The notes beneath the pieces are model-generated. The model ran no database searches. It saw only the letters and a program-made list of their open reading frames with translations, and had not been told where the DNA came from. From NCBI GenBank assembly GCA_024684395.1, contig JAIKWY010000198.1:34540-98539 (forward strand): a DNA stretch of 64,000 nucleotides, in the 5' to 3' direction. Source of the stretch: Oscillospiraceae bacterium (GTDB taxonomy: Bacteria; Bacillota; Clostridia; Oscillospirales; Ruminococcaceae). Positions 54,604 through 63,694 of this stretch are shown here, in pieces. A program made the translations under genes and the position numbers. Numbering within the stretch: position 1 is the first letter of the stretch; every line of letters starts with the position of its first letter.

Positions 54604-55691
54604 ATCTCAAAAAGCCCGCTGCGCTGCTGCTTGCGGCGGTTTCGGCTTGTCTGCTGCTTTCAGGATGCGGCAGCCTGAAAAAACTGGAAGGAAAGAGCCT
54701 GACCAAGGAGGAGCTGCTTTCCGGCTATCAGACATCGGAAGCAAGGTTTATCAAATCCGTTGCACTGCATGATATCCGGTACAATCTCTATGAGGATCAT
54801 GCCGAGCTGATCGGCTTCCTCTCTACCTACAACACCGCTGTCCTGACCGTGCCGAGGGTCGTGGAGAATAAGACTGTGACAGCGATCAACCCGAAGGGCT
54901 ATATCCCGGATTGCCTTGACTCTGTCACGTTCGAGGACTGTGTGACATCCATTGGTGACGAGGCATTCAGGGGCTTCACCAGCCTCCGTGCGGTCACGAT
55001 CCCGGAGAGCGTGTCGCACATCGGCGCCCATGCGTTTGAGGATACTACATGGATGACCGCAAAGCAGTCAGAGGATCCTCTCGTCGTTGTGAACAGCATC
55101 CTCATTAACGGGCAGAAGGCCGCCGGTGAAGTATCGGTGCGCAGCGGTGTCACCTGCATCGCGGACGGCGCTTTTGAGGGCAATAAAACCATCACGGGCG
55201 TATCGCTGCCCGGGTCGGTCTATGTGATCGGCAACAGTGCATTTTCGGGCTGCAAGGGCATGGCGAAGCTGCGATTCGGCATGGATCCGTCCCTTGTGAT
55301 GATCGGGGACGGCGCTTTCAGTTACACACCGCTGACCACGATCAAGCTGCCGGCAAAGGTCGAGACGCTCGGTGCGGGCGCATTCGCCGGATGCGATGAG
55401 CTTGCCCGTGTGGATCTTCCCGGGGCGCTGACGAGCATCGGAGAGACAGCATTCTATAACTGTGCGAGCCTGAAAACGATCGAGCTGCCCATGAATGTGA
55501 GCAGCATCGGCAAGTTGGCGTTCTACGGCTGTAACGACCTGACTTCTGCGTTCGTATTCAATCGGGAATGTGATATCTGCACCAGTGACGACACATTCGG
55601 CAGCAATCCGGATCTCGTGCTCTATGGCAGGAAGGATTCCACCGCACAGGCATATGCAACGGCTTGCGGGTATACATTTATCGCATATTAA
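54600..55691 (+). CDS. BspA-type leucine-rich-repeat lipoprotein
   Basis: 363 residues. Lipobox LLSGC anchors it outside. BspA repeats run from about 90 to 330 (IPESVSHIGAHAFED, LPGSVYVIGNSAFSGC ..). No dockerin, unlike the two other LRR proteins. It is translationally coupled to the AraC regulator, so it may be a surface sensor or adhesin whose level that regulator sets. Confidence 0.88.
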   Translation: MNLKKPAALLLAAVSACLLLSGCGSLKKLEGKSLTKEELLSGYQTSEARFIKSVALHDIRYNLYEDHAELIGFLSTYNTAVLTVPRVVENKTVTAINPKGYIPDCLDSVTFEDCVTSIGDEAFRGFTSLRAVTIPESVSHIGAHAFEDTTWMTAKQSEDPLVVVNSILINGQKAAGEVSVRSGVTCIADGAFEGNKTITGVSLPGSVYVIGNSAFSGCKGMAKLRFGMDPSLVMIGDGAFSYTPLTTIKLPAKVETLGAGAFAGCDELARVDLPGALTSIGETAFYNCASLKTIELPMNVSSIGKLAFYGCNDLTSAFVFNRECDICTSDDTFGSNPDLVLYGRKDSTAQAYATACGYTFIAY

Positions 55692-55700
55692 AACAATGAT

Positions 55701-55732
55701 CTCCTCCCGGTGTGCGGGAGGAGGTCGTTTGG
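55701..55732. terminator. Bidirectional terminator between convergent LRR genes
   Basis: CTCCTCCCG (55701-55709) pairs with CGGGAGGAG (55715-55723); T-rich tracts follow on both sides. Confidence 0.78.
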
Positions 55733-55735
55733 TTT

Positions 55736-57283
55736 TTATCTGGTTTTCAGGAATTCCTCAAGGCTGACAGGGCTCTCCGCCGATCCGACATAGGCGGCAT
55801 AGATCAGGATGAGCGCGGCATCGGAGGCGTTGACTTCGCCGTCCTTGTTGATGTCGGCGGCGGCAATCTGGGCTTCCGTCAGACCGTAGTCACCGCCTGC
55901 ACCGGCTGCGGCGGAGGCGATGAGGATCTGGGCGGCGTCGGAGGCGTTCACGATGTTGTCCTCGTTGAGGTCGCCCATGCCGGCACCAGGGAGAACGGCT
56001 TCGAGCGGCTCAAAATGGTAGCTGCATTCTTCGGCATAGGTCTGCGCAGTGGAGCCGGGATAGCCGTAGATCACGCCGGTGTAATAGCTCGTGTCGTTGA
56101 GTGTGTAGTTGCAGAACATGCCCCTGCCTTCATAAAAATTGCATTCCGGATTCAGAATCTTAACGGACTGCAGCTTTGCACAGTTCATGAAGGCGCCGTG
56201 ACCGTTACCGGCGGAGACCGATCTTACAGATGCCGGGAGCGTGACCTCGGTCAGCCCACTGCAGCCATTGAAGGCATCGAATTCAATGGTTTCCACGCCC
56301 TCATTGATTGTCAGGCTGCTCAGAGCAGCACAGCCGGAGAATGAACTTTGGCTGATCGTTTTTACTGTGCCGGGGATCTCAATGGCCTCCAGTGACTTGC
56401 AGTTCTCGAAAGAAGTAAATACTAGCTTTTCAAGATTGGCGGACAGCTTAGCTTCTTTGAGAGAGGTGCAGTTAGAAAATGCAGCTTCGCCGATCTCTTT
56501 GACCGTATCCGGAATGGTGACAGATGTCAGACTTTCACAGTCCTGGAAGCATTTTTGCGGAATCGTTTCGAGATCCTCCGGGAGTTCCACAGAGGTCAGC
56601 GCCTTACATTCGTAGAAGCACCACATGGAAAGCGTCACGCCCTTGCCGATCTTTGCAGTTTCAAGCTGTGTGCAGGACCAGAAAACATAAGTATCGAGCT
56701 GGACGTTTTCCGGTATTGTGATGGAAGTCAGCCCTGAACGGTAGAAGGCACTTTGACCGATCCAGGTCACTGTTGCCGGGATCTCGATGGAAGTCAGGTT
56801 CGTGCATTCAGCAAATGTCATGTTGGGAATTGCTTTCAGATATTTCGGCAGCTTGACGCTTTTCAGTGAATTGCAGTACCGGAACGTCAGAGCGCCGATC
56901 TCCTGCACCGTATCCGGCAGAACAATCTCTTCGAGCTTATTGCAGCCTTCAAATGCACCTTGCCCGATGCTGATAATGCTCTCCGGGAGCGTAATGCTCT
57001 TGAACTGACAAGAGCCGTGGTCGCTGAAAGCATAGCTGCCGATGCTGATGACCGGCAGTCCGTCGATGGTCGCCGGGATCTCGACTGACTCGACTGTCTT
57101 GTCGCATCCGGCGATTTCGATATAGCTCGCATATTTGTGAATGGTCAGGTCGCCATAGGTTTCCTCGGTGTAGTCCGCTGCAGACGCCGTGATGCCGGTC
57201 ATCACCGGGAGCGCCGCCATTGGCATGGCAGAGCTGAGCATGGCCAAAGCGGTCAGGCCTGCTGTAATTCTTGCTTTCATCAT
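55736..57283 (-). CDS. BspA-type leucine-rich-repeat protein with C-terminal dockerin
   Basis: 515 residues, secreted (signal cut near ASA). BspA repeats fill about 60-400 (LPESIISIGQGAFEGC, IPATVTWIGQSAFY ..). The C-terminal dockerin has two calcium repeats, GDLNEDNIVNASDAAQIL and DINKDGEVNASDAALIL. AAGGGGG precedes a pair of ATGs (57283, 57280); either may be used. A promoter stands at 57332-57360. It is similar in build to the gene at 49995. Confidence 0.9.
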   Translation of the reverse strand: MMKARITAGLTALAMLSSAMPMAALPVMTGITASAADYTEETYGDLTIHKYASYIEIAGCDKTVESVEIPATIDGLPVISIGSYAFSDHGSCQFKSITLPESIISIGQGAFEGCNKLEEIVLPDTVQEIGALTFRYCNSLKSVKLPKYLKAIPNMTFAECTNLTSIEIPATVTWIGQSAFYRSGLTSITIPENVQLDTYVFWSCTQLETAKIGKGVTLSMWCFYECKALTSVELPEDLETIPQKCFQDCESLTSVTIPDTVKEIGEAAFSNCTSLKEAKLSANLEKLVFTSFENCKSLEAIEIPGTVKTISQSSFSGCAALSSLTINEGVETIEFDAFNGCSGLTEVTLPASVRSVSAGNGHGAFMNCAKLQSVKILNPECNFYEGRGMFCNYTLNDTSYYTGVIYGYPGSTAQTYAEECSYHFEPLEAVLPGAGMGDLNEDNIVNASDAAQILIASAAAGAGGDYGLTEAQIAAADINKDGEVNASDAALILIYAAYVGSAESPVSLEEFLKTR

Positions 57284-57331
57284 GAATCCCCCTTTGTCTC
57301 CAACATTCCACCAGCGTTTGTGGATACATTC

Positions 57332-57360
57332 ATTATGCCACAAAAAGAAAATTAAAGCAA
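57332..57360 (-). promoter_or_regulatory. Promoter of the LRR-dockerin gene
   Basis: Minus-strand TTGCTT (57355-57360), a 17-base spacer and CATAAT (57332-57337). Confidence 0.7.
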
Positions 57361-57605
57361 GCATTTTTGGGCGATTTGACAAATTTCTCTATTTCGCACA
57401 AACTTAAAACGGAAATTTCTACAGAACGCCGCCCGGCGGAGGATGTGACACTGTCTGCATGTGATTGCATACATCACATACGGTTGAAATAGGGATGTCC
57501 ATGTCAAAAATACATGTGTTCTCCCACTATCAACAAAACTTTATTAGCCAAAAGCCCCTTTTTACTTAATATTCATAAAAAATGAAGCTCGGATACATTT
57601 TTTTC

Positions 57606-57634
57606 TTTACAAATGCCGGTATTTGTGCTATAAT
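57606..57634 (+). promoter_or_regulatory. Promoter of ddh
   Basis: TTTACA (57606-57611), 17-base spacer ending TGTGC, and TATAAT (57629-57634). Confidence 0.85.
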
Positions 57635-57674
57635 ATTCGGGTAAACTTAATTTTATGAAGTGGAGGCATTTCCC

Positions 57675-58664
57675 ATGAGCAAAATCAGAATCGCCATCGC
57701 AGGCTACGGCAACCTCGGCAAGGGCGTAGAGCTTGCCATCCGTCAGAATGATGACACCGAGCTGGTCGGCGTTTTCACACGCCGTGCGCCCGAGTCCGTC
57801 AAGCTCCTGACGGCGGGTATCCCGGTCTACAGCATTGCGGACATTGCCAAGTATAAGGACGCTGTTGACGTTCTCATCATCTGCGGCGGCAGCGCGACCG
57901 ACCTGCCGGAGCAGACCCCGGCACTCGCCAAGGATTTCAACGTCATCGACAGCTTCGACACCCACGCACGCATCCCGGAGCACTTTGCCAACGTGGACAA
58001 GGCAGCCAAGGAGAACGGTCATCTGGCGATGATCTCTCTCGGCTGGGATCCGGGTCTGTTCTCGCTGAATCGTGTGTATGCCGAGAGCATCCTGCGCAGC
58101 GGCAAGACCTACACCTTCTGGGGCAAGGGCGTTTCCCAGGGTCACTCCGATGCCATCCGCCGTGTCAAGGGCGTAAAGCGCGGCATCCAGTACACCTGCC
58201 CGATCGAGGCTGCGATGGATGCAGTCCGCAGCGGCAGCCAGCCCGAGCTCTCCACCCGTGAGAAGCACGAGCGTGTATGCTATGTCGTTGCCGAGGAGGG
58301 CGCAGACAAGGCGCAGATCGAGAACGACATCAAGACCATGAAGAACTACTTCGACCAGTACAACACCACTGTGAACTTCATCACCGAGGAGGAGTTCGAC
58401 CGTGATCATACATCTCTGCCGCACGGCGGTTTCGTGATCCGCTCCGGCAAGACCGGCGACGGCGAGACGACCGACCAGACGATCGAGTATTCCCTGAAGC
58501 TCGGCTCCAATCCGGAGTTCACCGCTTCCGTCCTCGTTGCCTATGCAAGAGCGCTCAGCCGCATGAGAGCTGAGGGCCAGACCGGCTGCCGCACCGCATT
58601 CGACGTTGCACCGGGCTATCTCTCCCCCCTCTCTCCCGAGGAGCTCCGTGCCCAGATGCTTTGA
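57675..58664 (+). CDS. ddh: meso-Diaminopimelate dehydrogenase
   Basis: 329 residues with the NADPH fold AIAGYGNLGKGVELAI (6-21), the family's FDTHARIPEHF, LGWDPGLFSLNRVY, and GKGVSQGHSDAIRR. It makes meso-DAP for lysine and peptidoglycan in a single step, the short pathway of some Firmicutes. TGGAGG precedes the ATG at 57675. Strong own promoter. A family A hairpin begins on the first base after the stop. Confidence 0.95.
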   Translation: MSKIRIAIAGYGNLGKGVELAIRQNDDTELVGVFTRRAPESVKLLTAGIPVYSIADIAKYKDAVDVLIICGGSATDLPEQTPALAKDFNVIDSFDTHARIPEHFANVDKAAKENGHLAMISLGWDPGLFSLNRVYAESILRSGKTYTFWGKGVSQGHSDAIRRVKGVKRGIQYTCPIEAAMDAVRSGSQPELSTREKHERVCYVVAEEGADKAQIENDIKTMKNYFDQYNTTVNFITEEEFDRDHTSLPHGGFVIRSGKTGDGETTDQTIEYSLKLGSNPEFTASVLVAYARALSRMRAEGQTGCRTAFDVAPGYLSPLSPEELRAQML

Positions 58665-58835
58665 GCACGGAGCCCGTGCAGGCGTCCTGCTTCGCTAATT
58701 GAAAATGCACCGTTCTGGTGTCCGCATGTCCCCAATGCCTTCGGCAAAGGGGACATCGCTGTTTTTTCTTAGGACATCGCAGCAAAGCTGCTCCTGTTTC
58801 GCTCTTCGGGGTTTCAGACAATGGTGCACTGACAG
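58665..58835 (+). repeat. Structured repeat family A, copy A4 (ddh 3' end)
   Basis: Module 1 GCACGG-AGC-CCGTGC (58665-58679) starts right after the ddh stop. Module 2 is ATGTCCCC (58726-58733) paired with GGGGACAT (58749-58756) around AAT-GCCTTCGGC-AAA. Module 3 is GCAGC-AAA-GCTGC between ACATC and TCCTGT. The tail TTCGGGGTTTCAGACAATG closes it. It shares TTCGCTAATTGAAAATGCAC with A2. Confidence 0.85.
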
Positions 58836-59150
58836 CGCATGTTCTGCGCCGCCAGTTTAACGAAAACTCGGCATGCGTCTGGCTGCGGGGAATCCACGTC
58901 CTCCTCGTTCTCGTTCCTCAACATCTCCCCATTCCGTGGGGAGCCATTCCCTTGCTGCTCGCCGCAGCGAGCGGCAACTCCAGGGGGTAAAGGGGCGAAG
59001 CCCCCTTAAAACCCTACCTCCCCCGCTTGCGGGGGAGGTGCCGCCGAACGGCGGCGGAGGGGGCAATCTGCCCGCCGATTCACAAATTATTCGCATTTGT
59101 GAAATCCGAATAAGATTTTGTCCGTTCTTTGTGTGAAATTGACAAATTCA
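58836..59150. repeat. Spacer with family C palindromes
   Basis: After copy A4 come a GCGCATGTTCTGCGC hairpin, TCGCCGCAGCGAGCGG, GGGGCGAAGCCCC, CTCCCCCGCTTGCGGGGGAG and GCCGCCGAACGGCGGC. This is the reverse orientation of the blocks at 30600 and 63800. No gene is seen. Confidence 0.65.
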
Positions 59151-59160
59151 CGGTAAAGTC

Positions 59161-59189
59161 TTGCAGTTTGTCCGGGTTTGTGCTATAAT
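59161..59189 (+). promoter_or_regulatory. Promoter of the zinc-ribbon/Sel1 gene
   Basis: TTGCAG (59161-59166), 17-base spacer ending TGTGC, and TATAAT (59184-59189). Confidence 0.87.
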
Positions 59190-59253
59190 TAAAAAGTAAG
59201 TAAAAAATCGGCAGCAGGCTCATTCTGCGCCGTTGAAAAAGGAGAAACAGATT

Positions 59254-60213
59254 ATGGCAGCAAAGGTATGTTATAACTGCGGCAAAAAACTGCACGGAAA
59301 CGGCATCAATTGCCCGAACTGCGGCGCTCATCAGTGGCGTGAGGGCACGGACAGAATGACTGTTGAGCAGCTCAAGGAGCGTGCAGATGACGAGTTCCGT
59401 CAGGCAAAGCTTGCCAAGGGCGAGCAGGCGGATACTTTCATGGAAATGGCGATGTTCCATTATTTCCTCATCGCTGAGAGAATCCACGCAATGATCCCGA
59501 AGATGGAGTCCCTCGAGCCGATGGAGCGCAGCATCCACATGCTCGAATACATCCTTCTCCAGGAGCGCCGTGCAGAGTCCCATGCCAACGAGGTATGGCA
59601 GGCTCGCTACAAGGAAATGCTGGAGCGCCTGAACAATATGAAGGACAACCTTCTGTATGACCGCATCGAGAAGAGCCGCAAGCAGAACGATGCTGCCGGC
59701 GCTGACGCTTCCGTTCCGGCTCTCACCAGTGAGAACCCGTCCAAGCTCGACGAGCTGGTGGATTATGCCATCTTCACTGTTTCCGAGATGGATGAGATGG
59801 GCAGCTGGACGTTCCTCGGCAAGCCGAGAACCAAGAACTACATGATCAGCATGTTCAGCTTCCTGCGTGAGATCAAGAACCAGATGCCGACCCTCGAGCA
59901 GAAGGAGCGTGACGTGCTGCTGCATGTGATGTTCAACGTAGCAGACAGCTATGAGAAGGGCATCTATCCGTTCCCGCAGGATCCGACCCGTGCCATTGAC
60001 TGGCATTCCGAGGCGGCTGACAGAGGTCTGGTGCTGAGTATGCTTGCCATCGGTGACATCTTCCTCAAGGGCAGCGGCGGTATGCGTCCGCAGCTCGACA
60101 AGGCGCTCGAGTGGTACGAGAAGGCACTTGCTGCCAATGCTTCCCCGAAGATCAACGAGTACGCCGAGGCTGCCATCGAGCACATCAAGTACACGATGCG
60201 TTCCAACGGCTAA
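59254..60213 (+). CDS. Zinc-ribbon protein with Sel1-like repeats
   Basis: 319 residues. The N-terminus has a zinc ribbon, CYNCGKKLHGNGINCPNCG (6-24). A helical region follows, then near the end Sel1/TPR-like units (AIDWHSEAADRGLVLSMLAIGDIFLKG, ALEWYEKALAANASP). Such proteins are scaffolds for protein interactions. AAAAAGGAG precedes the ATG at 59254. It has a strong promoter, and a family A hairpin right after its stop. Function unknown. Confidence 0.82.
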   Translation: MAAKVCYNCGKKLHGNGINCPNCGAHQWREGTDRMTVEQLKERADDEFRQAKLAKGEQADTFMEMAMFHYFLIAERIHAMIPKMESLEPMERSIHMLEYILLQERRAESHANEVWQARYKEMLERLNNMKDNLLYDRIEKSRKQNDAAGADASVPALTSENPSKLDELVDYAIFTVSEMDEMGSWTFLGKPRTKNYMISMFSFLREIKNQMPTLEQKERDVLLHVMFNVADSYEKGIYPFPQDPTRAIDWHSEAADRGLVLSMLAIGDIFLKGSGGMRPQLDKALEWYEKALAANASPKINEYAEAAIEHIKYTMRSNG

Positions 60214-60250
60214 GCAGGGAGCCCCTGCCGGCATCTTATGCTTCATCTGA
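60214..60250 (+). repeat. Family A stop-adjacent hairpin (partial copy A6)
   Basis: GCAGGG-AGC-CCCTGC (60214-60228) begins at the first base after the stop. CTGACAGGT follows near 60247. Modules 2 and 3 are absent; a terminator lies downstream. Confidence 0.65.
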
Positions 60251-60306
60251 CAGGTCTTGCGGGTATTGTCCGCTTGGCGCTGTTCCTGATAGTATGACAG
60301 AATATG

Positions 60307-60341
60307 AACTGCCCATTGTTCTTTCAGATGGGCAGTTTTTT
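60307..60341 (+). terminator. Intrinsic terminator of the zinc-ribbon/Sel1 gene
   Basis: AACTGCCCAT (60307-60316) pairs with ATGGGCAGTT (60328-60337), then a T-run. Confidence 0.88.
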
Positions 60342-60418
60342 ATCTGCAGCGCCAATGCTGCTGTGCTGTGAGAGACCGCCGCACAAGGCGGCTTCAAGCA
60401 TTTTTAAGAATGGCTGAT

Positions 60419-61285
60419 CTATCTGACCTCCACCTTCACCTGCACCTCCGGGAGGGGATCGGCGGGGATGCCGTATTTTTCACAGACCTCCTGCACGCCG
60501 ATGACATCCGCCCCAGCGGCAAGCATCTCCCGGACTGCGGTCTCGCATCCGGTCTGCATCTGTTCCTGTAACAGGCGGCGCTGTCCCGGTGCGGCATCCG
60601 TCCGGAGCGTCACGGTATAGCAGACAGCGCCGTTTTCCGCTGTCCTGCGCAGTTTTGCAGATGTGACAGCGACCTCTGAACCGTCATCGAGCGTGACGGA
60701 GGGAAGGCTGTTCCCATGCCGCAGGCAGCGCAGCCCTGCACATGCCTCCGCCGAAAGCGCTGTCACATGCCCGTCCCGCTTCAGCAGCACCATCGAACGA
60801 CCGCCCTCCGCCGGAACGAGGGCGGTCTGTTGTATGCCCTGCCATTCCTCCAGCACGGTCGAAAGATCCGTCCTCGGGAGCAGCCCGTCACGCTCTGCCA
60901 TGCGCAGTGTATGCACGGTCTCTGCCGCATCATGCGCCCGCAGAAATGCCGTAGGATGGGCATAGAGCACCTTGCAGCCCGGTGAGATGCCCTCTCCGGT
61001 GAACAGCTCCTGCGGCGCATCGGCGTTACATGTTCCGTCCAGGCAGAGGAGCTCCGTATGCCCGACAAAGACCTTGCCCCCGGCGGCGGCTTCCTCATAT
61101 TGCAGCGCCTCGCCGATGCTTCTGGCATCCACGACCGTGCAGCCCTCCTGTTCAAAGCCCTGCACGCTCATCTGCACATTGCCATGCAGTCCGATGGCAC
61201 GGGTATACATCCGGTCGGCAAAGCCCTCGCTCCCGCAGCCTGTCAGCAGGAGCGGGAGGAGCAAAATTGGCAGACAGCGCTTCAT
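60419..61285 (-). CDS. Germinant receptor lipoprotein subunit (GerAC family)
   Basis: 288 residues. Lipobox LLTGC. The GerC pattern is visible: the RMYTRAIGL strand at the start, a middle domain, and a C-terminal region with LLQEQMQTGCETAVREM and a closing EVCEKYGIPADP. It is the lipid-anchored C subunit of a Ger receptor in the spore inner membrane. It is the third gene of the operon, overlapping the B subunit by 4 bases. Confidence 0.87.
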   Translation of the reverse strand: MKRCLPILLLPLLLTGCGSEGFADRMYTRAIGLHGNVQMSVQGFEQEGCTVVDARSIGEALQYEEAAAGGKVFVGHTELLCLDGTCNADAPQELFTGEGISPGCKVLYAHPTAFLRAHDAAETVHTLRMAERDGLLPRTDLSTVLEEWQGIQQTALVPAEGGRSMVLLKRDGHVTALSAEACAGLRCLRHGNSLPSVTLDDGSEVAVTSAKLRRTAENGAVCYTVTLRTDAAPGQRRLLQEQMQTGCETAVREMLAAGADVIGVQEVCEKYGIPADPLPEVQVKVEVR

Positions 61286-62253
61286 GCAGCAGACCTCCTT
61301 TTATAATAGTATCCCGACAGGAGCGGGATGCCCGCTGTCAGCAACGGCATAGCGACCGCCGCCGTGAGCTGTAATCCCTCCACCGGCAAGATCCGGGAGA
61401 GCAGGAGCATCATCGGCAGGAGCAGTGGCGTCCAGCGCTCCGCAGCCGGATGCAGCAGCGTCAGGCAATGCCCCGAAAGCCCCGTCATCAGCGTGAGATG
61501 CATCACAAACAGCATTACGAACGCCAGCAGATACAGCGCATCCGCCCGCTGCCCCTCGAAGGGCTGCGCGAGCGCCGTCAGCGTCAGGAACGGGTACTTC
61601 TGCGAAGCAGTCAGCCGTCCGCCCGCCGTGATGCTCAGACAGAACAGCAGCAGAAACAGCCCGAGCCTTGCCGGAAGGTAAACTTTCACCGCAGCTGCGC
61701 CGTTTTTCAGCCGTCCGAGCAGCACCCAGACCGCCGCTAATTCTCCGCTCCCTGCCAGATAGGAGAGCAGCCCGTAGCGGATGCCGTCCGTCCGGAAATA
61801 CAGCCGATCCGGCACGATGCGCTTCCATGCGCCGAGCGTCAGCACCGCCACGGCGATGACGAGCAGCCCCACCAGAAACGGCGCAGCCCGTCCCGCCGCA
61901 CGGAGCCCTGCCGTACTGGTGTACATGCAGGTCAGCAGGAGGAGGACGACAGCTGCGCCTTCCGCTGTCAAGCCCCTCGGCGCCGCATCCCGGAGCTGCG
62001 AAAAACCGTAGCTGCCCCATAGCAGAAAGTACGCCGCATAGACGCAGCCAAGCCATTTATGCTGCCGGAAGGCATCGGCAGAGCACGGCACTTTCCCCCG
62101 CATCATCGGCAGACACAGCAGAAACTGCACCCCGCAGGCGAGGAGGGCGCCGAGCATTTCGCCGGTGCCGATCAGTTCCGCCGTGCAAAGCACCGTCCAC
62201 ACGCCCGAGAGCAGCAGCAGCGAGAAAAGCTGTACCTTATCCAGTCTGTTCAT
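61282..62253 (-). CDS. Germinant receptor permease subunit (GerAB family)
   Basis: 323 residues with about nine or ten membrane helices in the amino acid permease-like fold of GerB subunits. The B subunit binds the germinant in known receptors; the ligand here is unknown. It is shorter than the usual 360 residues and highly Leu/Ala-rich. Its start overlaps the A subunit end by 17 bases. Confidence 0.85.
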   Translation of the reverse strand: MNRLDKVQLFSLLLLSGVWTVLCTAELIGTGEMLGALLACGVQFLLCLPMMRGKVPCSADAFRQHKWLGCVYAAYFLLWGSYGFSQLRDAAPRGLTAEGAAVVLLLLTCMYTSTAGLRAAGRAAPFLVGLLVIAVAVLTLGAWKRIVPDRLYFRTDGIRYGLLSYLAGSGELAAVWVLLGRLKNGAAAVKVYLPARLGLFLLLFCLSITAGGRLTASQKYPFLTLTALAQPFEGQRADALYLLAFVMLFVMHLTLMTGLSGHCLTLLHPAAERWTPLLLPMMLLLSRILPVEGLQLTAAVAMPLLTAGIPLLSGYYYKRRSAA

Positions 62254-63694
62254 GGTATTCCTCCACCGTGAAATTGCCCGTCTGCATCTTCCGGAAGCCG
62301 ATCCGGGTCAGCACATCCCGCAGCCCTCGCACATGCAAAGGCGAGAGCGGTGCCGTCACCGGGAAGCCGTAGGTTTCCGTCCTGCACAGACAGAACAGCA
62401 CCGCCATCCCGAGCAGCCCGATGCCGAACAGCCCCCAGATCCCGCCCGCTGCCACGAACAGCAGCCGCAGAACGGTCACTGCCGGCGCCAGATCCGGCAC
62501 GATGAAGCCCGCTGTCACGGCGATGGCGGCGACCGTGAGCATGGGCGTGCTGATGAGCCCGGAGGCGACTGCCGCATCCCCGATGATGAGCCCGCCGAGG
62601 ATGCTCACCGCCCCGCCCACGACCTTCGGCAGGCGCAGGCTCGCCTCCCGGATGATCTCGTACATGAGCAGCACGCCGATGGCTTCCAACGGCAGCGAGA
62701 GCGGCTCGTCCGCTTCGGCCTTCGTCAGCAGGAGCAGCAGCGTGGAATTGAGCAGCTCCGGATGATGGACGCTCACCGCCGTATAGAGCGCCGGGAGCAG
62801 CAGTGTCAGCAGAAAGGCGCCGTATTTCACATAGCGGATGAACGCCGCATACCACGGTTTATAGCTATAATCATCGAGCGACTGGAAGCTCTCCGCAAAG
62901 AGCTTCGGCACGACCAGTGCAAAGGGGTTCCCGTCGATGAACACGGCGATGCGCCCTTCCAACAGCTTGGCACAGAGCACATCCGGGCGCTCTGTCAGGC
63001 TCACGCTGTCGAACAGATTGTTCGGCTGTTCTTCGATGAATGGCTGTAGATAGCCCGTTGTCAGCAGCGTGTCGAGCTCCGTATGCAAAATTGCATCCCG
63101 GATGCGGGACACGAGCTGCGGCGGCACCCTGTCCGTCAGATAGCAGAGCGCCGTGTCCGTCCGGCTGAGCTTTCCCACCGGGTGCAGCTCGAATTTCAGC
63201 AGGGGCGTTTTCATCCGGCGGCGCAGCATGGAGAGATTTGTCCGGATGGCTTCGGTGAAGCCCTCGTGCGCTCCGAGGATGTTCGTCTCCCCGGACGGCT
63301 CCCCGATGCTGCGCCGGTCAAAGCCCTGCACCCCGAATGCCATCGCACTGCGCTGTCCCTCCGCAAGGAGCACCGCAAAGCCGGAATACAGCCGATGCAG
63401 CACATCGCCGTAGGTAAAGACCTCCGCCCTGTCCGTGGTGAGCAGCTTTTCCGCATGGATGCAGTGGAAAAGCGCCCCGCTGTCGTGCAGTTCGGGCAGC
63501 TCCGAGAGCGGCTTCACGACCAGATCCGAGAGCACCGCCGAGGAGATCATCCCCTCACACGCCAGCAGCATACACGGGATCCCGCCGATCACCGCCTTTT
63601 CCGTCAGCAGGTCGCTGCTCCCATCCGTCAGATACCGCAGCCCTGCAAGCTGCTCCGCAAGCGAGGGCGGCAGCTTGTCTGATTCTGTGACCAT
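62237..63694 (-). CDS. Germinant receptor A subunit (GerAA family)
   Basis: 485 residues. The cytoplasmic N-terminal part has the GerA landmarks GFDRRSIGEPSGETNILGAHEGFTEAIRTNLSMLRRR and RLEGRIAVFIDG-like strands. Four to five helices follow, with PLEAIGVLLMYEIIREASLRLP and the late KVVGGAVSILGGLIIGDAAV. It is the largest subunit of the receptor and begins an A-B-C operon. It indicates that the host can form spores. Confidence 0.92.
   Translation of the reverse strand: MVTESDKLPPSLAEQLAGLRYLTDGSSDLLTEKAVIGGIPCMLLACEGMISSAVLSDLVVKPLSELPELHDSGALFHCIHAEKLLTTDRAEVFTYGDVLHRLYSGFAVLLAEGQRSAMAFGVQGFDRRSIGEPSGETNILGAHEGFTEAIRTNLSMLRRRMKTPLLKFELHPVGKLSRTDTALCYLTDRVPPQLVSRIRDAILHTELDTLLTTGYLQPFIEEQPNNLFDSVSLTERPDVLCAKLLEGRIAVFIDGNPFALVVPKLFAESFQSLDDYSYKPWYAAFIRYVKYGAFLLTLLLPALYTAVSVHHPELLNSTLLLLLTKAEADEPLSLPLEAIGVLLMYEIIREASLRLPKVVGGAVSILGGLIIGDAAVASGLISTPMLTVAAIAVTAGFIVPDLAPAVTVLRLLFVAAGGIWGLFGIGLLGMAVLFCLCRTETYGFPVTAPLSPLHVRGLRDVLTRIGFRKMQTGNFTVEEYHEQTG

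Larger units (their letters stand above)
57284..57674. other. 391-base divergent promoter spacer
   Basis: AT-rich, with the LRR-dockerin promoter and the ddh promoter facing away from each other. A TTTGACAAATTT palindrome lies near 57374. No gene or known RNA motif is seen. Confidence 0.6.
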
